This document shows, piece after piece, positions 46,883 through 57,529 of a DNA stretch of 64,000 nucleotides. The position numbers and the translations under genes are program-made. Source of the stretch: Pelobates cultripes (Eukaryota > Chordata > Amphibia > Anura > Pelobatidae). A model generated the notes under the pieces. The model was given only the letters and a program-made list of their open reading frames with translations. It was not told the origin of the DNA and made no database searches. The stretch is from positions 134,742,430 through 134,806,429 of the forward strand of contig OW240916.1 in NCBI GenBank assembly GCA_933207985.1, written 5' to 3'. Position 1 is the stretch's first letter, and each line of letters opens with the position of its first letter.

Positions 46883-46886
<4 letters not shown>
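45448..46886 (+). mobile_element. Tc1-like DNA transposon
   Basis: Long inverted repeats bracket a transposase. 45,560-45,705 (CTGTGTTAGTGAGCACTTCT, AGATAATCCATCCACCTTAC, AAGATGCTGATTAGACAGCA) is answered by its complement at 46,735-46,880. The left end CTGAAAAAAATTATAAACGC is typical of Tc1 elements with long repeats. The outermost 110 bp of the right repeat are missing; at 46,882 the element passes into a (TA)n(CA)n tract. Transposase is on the plus strand and broken, so the copy is dead and cannot be excised normally. Confidence 0.85.
45728..46680 (+). pseudogene. Tc1-like transposase, frameshifted, catalytic Glu lost
   Basis: The first frame (45,728-46,113) starts MPQMSQVLRERAIGM and contains a paired helix-turn-helix region (SSRAVARELNV, STISHLQRRF). 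The frame stops at 46,114 after RVLDLTAVHRCN. Catalytic parts follow in other frames: FTDDSRF (first Asp, about 46,177) and, after another break, LQHDNAQTHD (second Asp, about 46,380) and SPDRSPIQHVWD (about 46,470), then RQRVPGPANIQQL. The last motif normally reads P-I-E-H; here Gln replaces the third catalytic acid of the DDE triad. Shifts, a stop and this change show a pseudogene. I am confident in the family; the exact points of frameshift were not aligned. Confidence 0.85.

Positions 46887-46972
<86 letters not shown>
46882..46972 (+). repeat. (TA)n(CA)n microsatellite
   Basis: About 36 bp of TA are followed by about 48 bp of CA, replacing the right terminus of the Tc1 element. Confidence 0.95.
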
Positions 46973-46975
<3 letters not shown>

Positions 46976-49900
46976 ACCAGTATACCTGGGGTCACTAGAG
47001 AGATTCCCTGCTTAAAGTGACTCTAAGTTAAATGCTTTAGAAGTCAAGTATCCTCCTCTCCTAGTCTGGTCTCTCTTCTAAAAACTATGGTGTGTTCATG
47101 TATGTCACAGTTTTATAGATGTAAACATGAAGCCATAGCTTCAGAGTTTGTAAAGTGGATCTGCAATTTGGTTCTCACGGATGTCTTTGCGGTGATTGTT
47201 TTCCCTCAAGGCTCAAGCCCACCTGCCACTGAAATACCACCTGCTTATTTAGCACAATGCACCAACAACATCTCATAAAAGACACAAAAATGCTAAGCAA
47301 AAATACTGTCCTTTGACTAAAATGTACCATTTAACATATGGAAGGGACATTTCCTTGATACAATTAAACATGCTTTCTCTCCACTCTTTCAACACTCACA
47401 CCCAGCAGATTTGTATATTCTGAGCCATTTCTGACATTGTATACACACTTAAAAGGTGTGGTTGACAGTTCCAGATCCACCTAAATCTTTATGACCAATT
47501 TATGCACATTTTAACTGAATATCTCCCTCCTCCTCCTCCTATTCCATGGAATATTCCCATCAAGTAGTTAAACAGCTGTATCTACAGGACCCTGCTGATG
47601 CTTTCTGGTAGTGTTTTTCTGGTCCCTACATCTATCTACAGTTTATTAAATAGTGCAAATCTGCTTTTCTTATCATGCAATTTGTTACAGAACCAGAGAT
47701 GGAGGAAGTTGAAGTGTAGCAACAGAACCCAGCACCTCCAGTCTTTCACATTAGATGTAGGTTTGCATTCATCTGTGTGTTTTTAAATCTGAGGCACAGT
47801 ACCAGGAATGCAGTTAATTGCCAGTTTGTCTCTTTGCGCATATTTTAAGAACTTGCTTTGTGATTTGTATATTTCTGCTCTGTGCATTGGTACTGTCAAT
47901 GATACAAGACCCAGAAATCTTTGCTATAGGTATGCACAGTGGGGATGTTTATCTCATTTAATGGATAAATAAACAAATATTTTTTTTTATTTTTTTTTAA
48001 ATCTACGAAAATGCAGGAATGCATTGAAATAAAAACAAATAAACGTTCAGACATAATCATGGCAATTCTGTGCTTCAAACAAGAGTTTATCTGGTTGAGG
48101 TAGCATGGAGTCCCTGCTCCTAATGAACATATAATGAATATATAAGAGTTATATCTTTGAGTAATGAGTGTTTACTTGTGGCGGCTCATTTTGCCTATAG
48201 CATTCATTCCCAATCACTAAAGGACACCAACGGTCCAGATTTCAGCATCTCAGAGAGAAGAGAACTGGGAAACACCTTAGCCCAGTACAGTTGATGTGGT
48301 TTAAAAATTCCTAAGATAAAGTTCCAATTTTTATTATATTCAATCCATTACAAGACAGCAAGGGTCAGTGACTAGTTATGCACTACCTATGAAAACCTTT
48401 TGCTTTGCAACAAGGCTTTTCCTGAAATAATTTATCTTCAAAAGTTGCCTTTCAATGCTTTAGCAAACTCAGTTTTTTGGTTTATACCACCTTTTTACGC
48501 ACATACTGCGATACAGTTGTATTTTGTGTGTACAAAAGCCAATAAGTAATGCATATTTTATTACATTACTTATGGGGGAAAAAAAACCATTAGCACAGAA
48601 AAAAAATAAAGGAAATATCACTGCAATATATGAACCAGTCTGACAATTTTAACTTGTGAAACTAGTTCAGCCACATGAAAAGGTCATGCTACATAAATCT
48701 ACACTGACTCTCCCATCCATTAACTCCATATGATAGGTAACTACATGAATAAATGCACAACATGTTGCCAAGCTGTGCATTCATGCACATCCGTGGGACC
48801 TGCTCCTATCAGCAATGTAATCAACGGCTTACTGAGTAATTAGAGAAAAGCACATAACACACCTGTAAAAATATCATCGCTTTTAAAACATGTCTCCAAT
48901 AATGCATTTGTAAATAAATTCAGCTTGGCATTGTAACTAAATATTTTAGTTTAAAGCCTAGATATTGTAATACATGTTTATACTTTATGCTGTTCACAGA
49001 TGGTTACAAGCAGCCAGCAGATGCTGTTGGTAGTTGAGTGTCTCCTGTTGCTTCTGTTGCACAGAGACATCAGATGAAATCATTAGAGAACACTTAGCCA
49101 GTATATGGAAACAAGAAAGCCACACTATGGGATGCAGAGCAGTCATTGCACAGGCTTCTAAACTTGGGTTTTAGTATTAATAGACGTGCTGCCATCTAGT
49201 GCTACGAAGCAGCATTAAGTAAAATCATAAATACATTATAAACATGTACAAAAGTTCTATGATTTCCGTGTCTATCACGGTTGAACTTGATGGACTTTAG
49301 TTTGGGTTTTTATCAACCTAGACAACTATGTAAATACTCGGCATGGAAAAACATGTTGGAACAACAATGAAACACCAAAGTACTTGGAAAGATTAGTAGG
49401 AAGATGTTACTGGCAAAGGCAATGGCACGGCAAAGAAGAGAACAATGCTACAATTCATCACCTAAGAAAAAAAATGATTCACATTTGTCCCTCTCAGAGG
49501 GTACAAAGAGTTTCTATGATTGCGTTTATCAGAAAGCAAACAAAAAAACACACACAAAATAAATCAGTGTGTAATTTAAACACTTTGAAGTTGTTTAGAT
49601 TTACTCACTGAGACATCAGTAAGCATTAAATATTCTTGTAGATTTTTAGTCATCTAAGTGCAAGCCCTAAAACATATGTTTTATGTTCCATTAATCAACT
49701 AAAACAGAAAGAACATTATTTCAGTGTCTTTTTGTGCTTATTTTCTTTTTTCCTTATTGTATTTCTCAGTAACTGGTTTAAGAATGCTTGAATTTGGAAA
49801 ATCTTACTTGATTCCAGTGCCAAGCACTTACTCACAGTCATGTACAAGCAGTAATGAGGCCTTTTCATACAGCATACTATTAGTTTAGGATGCAATAGGT

Positions 49901-50640
49901 GCAGTCGCTAAGTGATTCACCTCTTGCACATCCTTGACAGACATTCACTTCTTTTAAGGTAGAGGATTAATTTGAAATACATATTAAATGACATGCTAAT
50001 TGCAGTCTCTTTGTACATTCATACACTTGTATCAGCATGCTTGTGATTAATATTCATTTAGTTCACTGACACTACTACCAGAGTTTATAAGGAAATTAGA
50101 GATCATGCAGCACAGCATGTGCCTTTCCTAAAGGAATAAATACATTCTGTACTTCATGCGTACCAGTCTATACAAATTCCATAAGTAAGGCTGTTTAGTG
50201 TAGTATGGGTCACAAAGATATTCTTAAAGCTGAAAAAAATGCCACCAAGCTAATGCCATGTACATGTTAACAGTAGAAAAAAGTAGATATATTTTTCAGC
50301 TAAAGACAACATGGAGAAATTCATGACCAATAAGATTTTACAGAGACATGGCACTCTCAAATAATGCAAGTGTGCATCGTACATAGCTACCTTGTGTTCT
50401 GTTTGACCATCTACTGAATTGCCTTTATGCCAGTAAACATAGATGGTTTAGCGATCACTATATTCACTAACCTAATTATTTGGTTGAAATGTTTCAGGCC
50501 AATTTACATGTTATCACACAAAAATCACTCTCAGTCAATGAGCTAAGCCCTGCAGACAGAGATATTCCAGCTCTAGAGAGGCTGCGAATGGCATCTGGTG
50601 GGCCCAGTGCTACGAAGTAAAACATTTTTTGCAAATAGTT
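46973..50640. other. Unique AT-rich non-coding DNA
   Basis: This is the longest repeat-poor stretch of the window. No coding exon is recognised. 49,870-50,130 has a density of TAAT-core and octamer-like words (ATGCTAATTG, GATTAATATTC) that could mark a conserved regulatory element, with no proof. A LINE tail at about 49,255-49,340 is listed separately. Confidence 0.5.
49255..49340 (+). repeat. LINE/SINE 3'-tail fragment
   Basis: GGTTGAACTTGATGGACTTT, TTTATCAACCT and AACTATGTAAAT match a tail I recall as frequent in frogs. The reverse form is at about 14,086. Only the tail is present. Confidence 0.45.
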
Positions 50641-51592
50641 TGACTACTTACACTGGCAGTGCCAGGGGAGGGCTGCCAGCCTTAGGCCTGGGGGGCAAAA
50701 CCAGTCAAGTGGCCCATTGCAACACCAAATCAGTTCACCATCCATGCCCACCTTTTCCTGGTTTTATAACGGATATTGATGTATGCTAATCAGTAGCTCT
50801 TTGCCATACCTGCTCCTTCACGGCTCCGACTTTCAATGTTGTCAGAGTGCAGGCTGAGAATCTCTGAGCCTGTGCTCCGACTCACTTAGCGCTGGAACCA
50901 CGAGGGAGAGGATATGATCTGACTGCACCTACTGCTGGTGCGCACCAGTGGACCACCAGCGAATCGTTTAAATTGAATATGCTGGTGTCCCCAACTTGTG
51001 AGTTGTGTTGGCAGCCGGGCGCCTCTGTTGTCATGGCAGCCTGCGTGACCGCACAGCTTGCACACCCCAATGGCTGGCCCTGCTTACACACACTGATGTT
51101 ACTACTTAGAAATCGCTCAATGTTAATACAGACATCAGAGTAAACACCAATAAACTGTGGAAACAGAGCTGATCCCCCCAAATTTATAAAGATTTGCTTA
51201 GTGGATTTGTTGTAAGATTAAATCATGCCTCCTCCTCTCTCTCTCCCATGCACTGCTCTGTAGGCTGGGAGGAAGTGAAGAGTAATCACATTCTCTCAGC
51301 ACAGCGGCACCTGTGGCTGCATAGGGAACAGCTGTTTAATGTAATGCTTGCAAGACAGCCAGCTGCCGCAGAACCTCTTTGTTCCCGTTTCTGTAAAGGG
51401 CTCCAGGCACTGCTTGCTGTGAGTGTGAGCCACTGTAAATTAGTGGCAGAGGGCACTTGCATTGCGGTAAAGACGGGTCTGGGCAGGAGGAGAGTGCAGT
51501 GCAATCAGTGCACTCCCCTCCTGTGGGTCACCAGTAGACTCGTGCACCTGCCCAGGATCAGAGCCGGTGCAAGGATTTTTGCTGCCCTAGAC

Positions 51593-51917
51593 AAAAGAAA
51601 AATTTGCCGCCCCACCCATATGAACTAACACCAGTGCTGCACACAGTGTGTGTTTACATGAAAAAGCCTGCAGGGACCGGTTATAGACACCAGAACCACT
51701 TCATTAAGCTGAAGTGGTTCTGGGGACTATAGTGTCCCTTTAATGTGGATTAAATTTGCCGCCCCCACCCCATGTGACATCACAATGCCCCACCCATATG
51801 ATCTGCCATATGAACCAACGCCAGTGCTGCACACAGTGTATGTTTACATTAAAAAGCCTGCAGGGACCGGCTATAGACACCAGAACCACTTCATTAAGCT
51901 ATAGTGTCCCTTTAATG
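51593..51917 (-). repeat. Tandem duplication of about 160 bp within copy B
   Basis: The block with TGCCGCCCCACCCATATGA, CCAGTGCTGCACACAGTGT, AAAGCCTGCAGGGACCGG and CACCAGAACCACTTCATTAA occurs at about 51,600-51,745 and again at about 51,750-51,917. The second has lost AGTGGTTCTGG in the hairpin. Copy A has the block once (25,598-25,775). Confidence 0.8.
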
Positions 51918-52263
51918 TGAGGTAAATTATAGATTAGTGTCACTAATAATATACTAGATTGCCTACTTACAGCAAGATGAGGATGATGATGGGCTGCAGT
52001 TTGGCTCCACTGGTCTGGTGTAGAACAGGATATCTGGAGGCTGTTTGCAACTGTGGTCACAAAATTCAATGTTCTGGGAGAATTGGAAGCAGCTTGATTT
52101 TTTGGGGGCCCCTTACACAGCTCAAGGTCTGGGCCCCAGGGCCTGATGGTGAGTATGCCCATAAGGCCCACTCATAAGTCCACTTATATGTTCCACCCAC
52201 CCATGAGTTCGCTCACAGGGAGTGAAGTGTGTAGGGGATGTGTTATGTGTTATTGTAGAGGAT

Positions 52264-52718
52264 CTAATATGTGTGCTTATGGTATGTAGTGTATAGGGAT
52301 ACCAGTTTGTGTAAGTGATGCAGTGTGTTTGTGTGTAGTGGAAGCAGTGTGTATTTGTGTATAAGGGATGTATTGTGTGAATCTGTGTTTGTATGCATAA
52401 GGGATGCAAGGTGTGTGTCTGTATGTGTGTGCATTGAGTTTAAGAGATGCATTGTGTTTCTGTGTGTATGTAAGAAAAGCAATGTGCGTGGATGCATTGG
52501 TCTCTGTGTGTAAGGGTTGCATGGTGTGTGTTTCTCTGTGTGTAAGGGAAGGTGTGTGTGTGTGTGTGTTTCTCTGTGTGTAAGGGAAGGTGTGTGTGTG
52601 TGTGTGTTTCTCTGTGTGTAAGGGAAGGTGTGTGTGTGTGTTTCTCTGTGTGTAAGGGAAGGTGTGTGTGTGTGTGTGTGTCTCTGTGTGTAAGGGAAGG
52701 TGTGTGTGTGTGTGTGTC
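52264..52718 (-). repeat. TG-rich minisatellite
   Basis: This is the complement of the CA-rich array of copy A, ending in regular units of about 36-38 bp (TTTCTCTGTGTGTAAGGGAA plus GGTG and TG repeats, 52,528-52,718). It runs straight into the gap. Confidence 0.9.
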
Positions 52719-52818
52719 NNNNNNNNNNNNNNNNNNNNNNNNNNNNNNNNNNNNNNNNNNNNNNNNNNNNNNNNNNNNNNNNNNNNNNNNNNNNNNNNNN
52801 NNNNNNNNNNNNNNNNNN
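52719..52818. other. Assembly gap, 100 N
   Basis: Exactly 100 N, the usual placeholder for a gap of unknown size. The right side starts with C/T-only sequence (CTCCCCCTCCCCCCCTTCCT), the complement of the purine minisatellite of copy A. The missing part is most likely that minisatellite. Confidence 0.97.
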
Positions 52819-52852
52819 CTCCCCCTCCCCCCCCTTCCTCTTACCCCTCCTC

Positions 52853-53103
52853 TTCCCTGTAGTGTGGCCGAGCTCCTCTCCGGTCCGTGGTGCCCGGCCG
52901 GAGTGATAGGAAGGTGCACACTCAGTGTGCACTTCCTATCAGTCCGGCCAGGTACAGGAAACTGAAACTCTGCGCGGAACAGGAGTTTCTGTTTCCTGTA
53001 CCTGGCTGGACTGACAGGAAGTGCACACTCAGTGTGCACCTTCCTATCACTCCGGCCGGGCACCGCGGACCGGAGAGGAGCTCGGCCACGCTACAGGGGA
53101 GGG
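52853..53103. repeat. Palindrome, arms about 123 bp
   Basis: The left arm (52,853-52,977) and right arm (52,980-53,103) are near-complementary: CTACAGGG...GGCCGAGCTCCTCTCCGGTC against its complement, through GCACACTCAGTGTGCAC and GTACAGGAAAC. In copy A only one arm is found (23,510-23,632). Each arm contains its own 16-bp palindrome TGCACACT(C)AGTGTGCA. Confidence 0.9.
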
Positions 53104-53112
53104 GAGGAGAAA

Positions 53113-54047
53113 AGCAGCTGCAGCTGCCTGAGGCTCTTAACAGAGTGCTCAGGCGGCTGCAGCATTGAAAGGGCCGGCCCTGCAGCTGCCGGTCTTAAAA
53201 TAATTTAGGGTGGCCTGGGGGGCAATTGCCTCGCTGCCCCCTGGCCCGGCCCAGCCCGCCCCTGGGCAGGGCACTTCGGTCACCATTACCACTAGATCAT
53301 GCTGCCACTATGGTGTCTGGAGTATCCTTTTAAGAGATCATATTCGGCAGTGGCAACATTTGCATAAAGCAAGTTCTCAACTTCTGAGAATGAGTGAGTG
53401 AGTTTTGGGCTTAGCACGCGTGCACATTATACTCAAAAATGTAAACTGGCACATGTGCTTGTTGGTATCATCATTATGCATACCCCGTTGTCCGTTGTGT
53501 CAACTGGATTACAGACACGCAATGGTTTATTCCCTACACAACAGGATTGTGAGGTGAATTGGATAATGAATTGCAAAAAATTACTGGGTGTAACTGTGAG
53601 CAATGGTAGTATGCATTCTAGAGGTAGCACCAATACCACAAACTGTGCATGCTCCTACACTTTATAAAACAGTCTACATACCCACAAATACAAACCTACA
53701 AAGTGTAGCACCAACACATAACAAAATCAGTATATGGCAACAAACACACACACACTAATTAAAAATAAATTAAGAGGACCGGCACATCAAATTACTTCAA
53801 TGACGTTTTGAAACAGTGCTGCTTAAACGTTGCCTACCCCTGCCCTAGTGAATAGGTGAAGTTGAAATGTGTTCAACCATAAAATATATAACCAAAATAA
53901 ATGGACCTATTGACCAATCATGGCTCCTCGTTTAAAGGATGAATACTTCTGAAAGCCTTAGGGAATCCCACATGTTAGATGGGTTAGGTTGTTACAAGGA
54001 AACACAGTTTTAAACCAGTGTTGTTTTAAAACCAGATTAAAGGACCA
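53113..54047. other. Non-coding DNA with repeat debris
   Basis: 53,113-53,290 is GC-rich (GGGGGGCAATTGCCTCGCTG, CCCGGCCCAGCCCGCCCC) and probably belongs to the composite repeat or another element. The remainder is unique. At about 54,036 a bare TTAAAGGACCA could be the stub of a T2-like MITE. Confidence 0.5.
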
Positions 54048-54127
54048 TTAACACCTTAAGGACACATGACAGAAATATTCTGTTATGATTCCCTTTTATT
54101 CCAGAAGTTGTGTCCTTAAGGGGTTAA
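54048..54127. mobile_element. piggyBac-like micro-MITE (80 bp)
   Basis: TTAACACCTTAAGGACACAT and TGTGTCCTTAAGGGGTTAA form the ends, flanked by TTAA. The interior shares ATGATTCCCTTTTATTCCAG with the copies at 21475 and 28863, with a small extra hairpin AGAAATATTCT. Confidence 0.65.
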
Positions 54128-54167
54128 ATATCAATGAAGCGCTCTATGTTCAGTAATTCTGTCATTG

Positions 54168-54620
54168 TTTTTTTTGACATTCTTTATTTATTGAGTTTTT
54201 CAAGTCAGGATGGGAGACAGAAAAAAGAAAAAAGGGTGGGGGAGGGAAGGGGGTTGACAATTATCAAGTTACAATGCGTGACATAAACCTTTATAGAGCG
54301 TCAGTTCTGTTAGTGGATCAGAGCTACGGTCGGTGTGTTTCCCAAGGTCAATGCATCTTTAACTTGCGGTGTGTCCGCCTAGGTGTTTCTCAGTCGGGGG
54401 CATAGGATGCAGCGCAGGTGTGCCACTTATAATTTAGGTGGGTTCATGTTATTCAGGGGCTTGTGGTTATGCTCCCGGCATGCGAGCAGAGCCTCAGGTG
54501 TGAGGTACACAGATAGGCAGGGAGAAGAAAGCGGTCGGAAAATAAACAAACCGACCTGGCGGGGGGAGGGGAGGGGGTGAAGGAGTGAGTGTAAAGGAAT
54601 ACAAGGTAGGTAAAAAAAAC
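54168..54620 (-). repeat. L1-like retrotransposon 3' end, minus strand
   Basis: Read on the minus strand it ends in CTTGAAAAACTCAATAAATA, AAGAATGTC and an A run, that is, two overlapping AATAAA signals and a poly(A) tail, as in the 3' ends of L1/Tx1-type LINEs. Before the tail are pyrimidine-rich stretches (54,225-54,260). No RT part is present. The length of the copy is a guess; minus-strand frames of 60-105 codons within it are low complexity. Confidence 0.5.
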
Positions 54621-54749
54621 AGTTTGAAAACACAATTACAGAGACATAAAATAAAATGAAAGAAAATGAAATAAATGTAATAACTAAACAAATAATAAAG
54701 GGTAATAAGCCCAAACCGTGAATATTACACAATACAAATTTCACAAATC

Positions 54750-55010
54750 ATGACAGGAGAAGAACATTGTACTTAGCTGAGGAGGCAGCAGCAAAAGAAG
54801 TGGCTCAAGGTCACATGGGACATTATTAGGATAGGGACACTCTCATTGGTTAATGTGTTATATGTGGTTAACCCTTTGGGGTAAATTATATTATTTAAAT
54901 TTTTGTTGAATATTTACAGTATCTCTCACTTTTGCTGCTGAGGAATAAAGAAAGAGAATACGCATAATACTCGCCTCTGTGTCCTTTATAAAATCATGAC
55001 TTTACGTCAT
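54750..55010. repeat. Foldback remnant with DIRS-like right end
   Basis: GGCAGCAGCAAAAGAAGTG (54,788) and CTCACTTTTGCTGCTGAGG (54,926) are complementary. The right part, TAAAGAAAGAGAATACGCAT then ATACTCGCCTCTGTGTCC (54,946-54,985), resembles the end of the DIRS-like terminal repeat (37,331-37,362: TAAAGAGAGATATGCAAAAT, ACTCGCCTCCTGTC). It may be a decayed solo or deleted relative. Confidence 0.4.
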
Positions 55011-56391
55011 GAAATTAGTAAAATCTGGTAATTATGGCACATTAGACTTTTTATACTAAAATTGTCTTCACACTGAGATTATAGGCAAAATTTGTTCTTA
55101 AAATGTTCTCCAAGATGGATTGGACTCCTCTTTTTTAAAGCATTATAGAAATCATTAAAAATATATCTAAAAGTAATTATTGAAAAAAAGTGCTAAATGT
55201 CCCTTTCTTGCAGCAAATTTCCTGAATCTGCGGCAGCACCTTTACCCTTAAAAAATAAATTTAAGTTTTAACAGCATACTGCCCTGATTGTTTCGCAATA
55301 AGACTTCTATGCTAGTTACATTTCGAGTAACAGAAACCGATGTAAATGAGGAGGTTATAAAAAGCAAAATAAGCATTTATTTTAGGTGAAACAACAGCAC
55401 ATTTACAAGTCACATGGGGACTCCACTGAAGGGCATATGCCATTAACCTTGGCTTATCTACAGGTCCTTCCTCCCAAACCCTCTGGCTGGAGTCAGTCTA
55501 TTAGTTTCCACTTGTTTGGAGGGTATAAAGCCGATGGTAAGAATCAATCACTTAAAAAGTCTTATCTAAGCACTTGAAACTTTTTTTTCCTTTTTAACTG
55601 ATAAAACATAAAAGTTAATTAGATAAGTGAACTTAAAACCTTGAAATCTCCAGCAGCTAATCTGCTTGTTAATAAAGAAGTTCTATTTGAATGTTCCAAG
55701 CTGAGGAAGTAGCAGAGTAATGAATTATAAAAAGAAAAAACACAGAGAACAAGCTGTTCAGATCGTATTAAGATGGTAGTACAAAACAGCATTAAAATGT
55801 CACATCACTGTCTTAGGACTTTGCAGAATTTGCAAAGACGTGCAACAATGGCATCACCACAGGGTTCTGGTGGATGGGGGGAGGAAGCTGAAAGTGAATC
55901 CTACATACCTGAACCTGTCCCTGGGGGTGGGTCCTCTTAAGCTCAGCGCCAGGAGCCTACATAACTGCTGAACTCTTGCGCATGTGTAAGTTCTATGTTG
56001 GTAATACCAATTCCTTGCAGCTGTCACTTGTGACGGCTTATAGAGGAGCCTGTTATTGGACCAACTGTTCAGGCTGGCAAGAGGAGGGAGGGAGGTGGAG
56101 AGGCTATTTCTTTTTAAATACAAGGCCTGCAATGGAAGAAAATCCACAGAGAGAGAGAGGGAGCGTCTACAGGGAGGGAGGATGGTAAGGGAGGGCCAGC
56201 TTCCCCTTACAGGCGCTCTGCCTGTAGGGGAAAGATTTAAAGCCTATTGTAAGCGTGCAGTGTGCACGGATGACAAACTAAATATATATGCTCAAAATTG
56301 TCATTACGCAGCCCGGACCATAAGTCTGGGATGCCAATGTCACATCTGCTGGAGGAGCAACTAACAAACAAGACAACAATCTGGGCCAGCC
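55011..56391. other. Unique non-coding DNA
   Basis: AT-rich to 55,850, then moderately GC. 56,070-56,200 is purine-rich on the plus strand. There is no recognised exon. Confidence 0.55.
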
Positions 56392-56885
56392 TTAAAGGAC
56401 CACTCTAGGCACCCAGACCACTTCAGCTGAATGAAGCGGTCTGGGTGCCTGGTTCAGCTAGGGTTCACCCATTTTTTCATAAACATAGCAGTTTCAGAGA
56501 AACTGCTATGTTTATGAATGGGTTAAGCCTTCCCCTATTTCCTCTAGTGGCTGTCTCATTGACAGCCACTAGAGGCGCTTGCGTGCTTCTCACTGTGATT
56601 TTCACAGTGAGAGCACGCCAGCGTCCATAAGAAAGCATTATGAATGCTTTCCTATGTGACCGGCTGAATGCGCGCGCAGCTCTTGCCGCGCGTGCGCATT
56701 CAGCCGACGGAGAGGAGAAGAGGTGGATCGGAGGAGGAGAGCTCCCGCCCAGCGCTGGAAAAAGGTAAGTTTTAACCCCTTTCCAGAGCCGGGCGGGAGG
56801 GGGACCCTAAGGGTGGGGGCACCCTCAGGGCACTATAGTGCCAGGAAAACGAGTATGTTTTCCTGGCACTATAGTGGTCCTTTAA
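56392..56885. mobile_element. T2-like MITE, complete (494 bp)
   Basis: It shows the same order of parts as 12409: TTAAAGGACCACTCTAGGCA, the CACCCAGACCACTTCAGC hairpin, the TAAACATAGCAGTTTC hairpin, CTCACTGTGA/TCACAGTGAG, ATGCGCATTCAGCC (inverted as TGCGCATTCAGCC), and the right hairpin AGTGCCAGGAAAAC...CCTGGCACTATAGTGGTCCTTTAA. By eye it is over 90% similar to 12409, so the family moved fairly recently. Confidence 0.75.
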
Positions 56886-56959
56886 GGGTGTGCGAGCTGT
56901 GAGATACATTACATATATACATATCATTCTTAGCAGGTTTCTAACATAATTAACCGTTT

Positions 56960-57510
56960 TGGTTTTCTTTTTTTAATAAGAGCCTGGGCCCCATAAAGCA
57001 TTTCAAAATCTATTCCCAGGATAGTATCAAACACTGTCGGAAAAGCCATAAGCAGAGATAGCATTTCTGGATGATGTACTTAAGAACACCTGGACAACTT
57101 GTTTTTCCTATTTCTCTTTAATTGTATTACTATCTACCTCCATCCCCTACAGTATTACTGCTTAATTGAGGACTATTGCACCCTTGATCCTTAAAATGTT
57201 TGTTTTTGTTAGTGTTCGTTTTTGCACTCAATGCCTGGTTAATTTATGATGTTCCCTATTTATGACTTTCACCTATCTTATCTCGGTCATTCCCTCATAA
57301 CTTAATTTAAATTCTTTCTCATCTGCTTTTTCCTTGATTTGTTTGTACCACCTCAATGCTTCCCCACCCACAATCTGTCTTATTTAACCCTTGCTTATAG
57401 CCTGGGCCCCATACAGCATTTCAAAATCTACTCCCAGGACTCTCAGTACCAAACACTGCAGAAAAAGCCATAATTAGAGGTAGCATTTCTGGACAATTGG
57501 ACCATTAAAT
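56960..57510 (+). repeat. LINE 5' part with duplicated segment
   Basis: AGCCTGGGCCCCATA, CAGCATTTCAAAATCTA and TCCCAGGA...ATCAAACACTG with GGAAAAGCCATAA and GGTAGCATTTCTGGA occur at about 56,982-57,075 and again at about 57,399-57,495. A repeated segment upstream of the endonuclease region suggests 5' monomers or a duplication in the LINE. Confidence 0.5.
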
Positions 57511-57529
57511 CAACTTCCATCCATTACCT

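Larger units (their letters stand above)
50648..53112 (-). repeat. Composite interspersed repeat, copy B (inverted)
   Basis: This is the reverse complement of copy A (23.5-26.7 kb) over most of its length, except that the polypurine minisatellite is missing and an N gap stands in its place. It carries an extra tandem duplication at 51.6-51.9 kb and an extra inverted unit at 52.85-52.98 kb. By eye the shared blocks are close to 90% identical, so the two are separate insertions or an old inverted duplication, not a recent one. Confidence 0.7.

Noticed and set aside
52264..53063. Open frames running through the N gap
   Set aside because: They include unknown residues from the gap and low-complexity TG/CA sequence.
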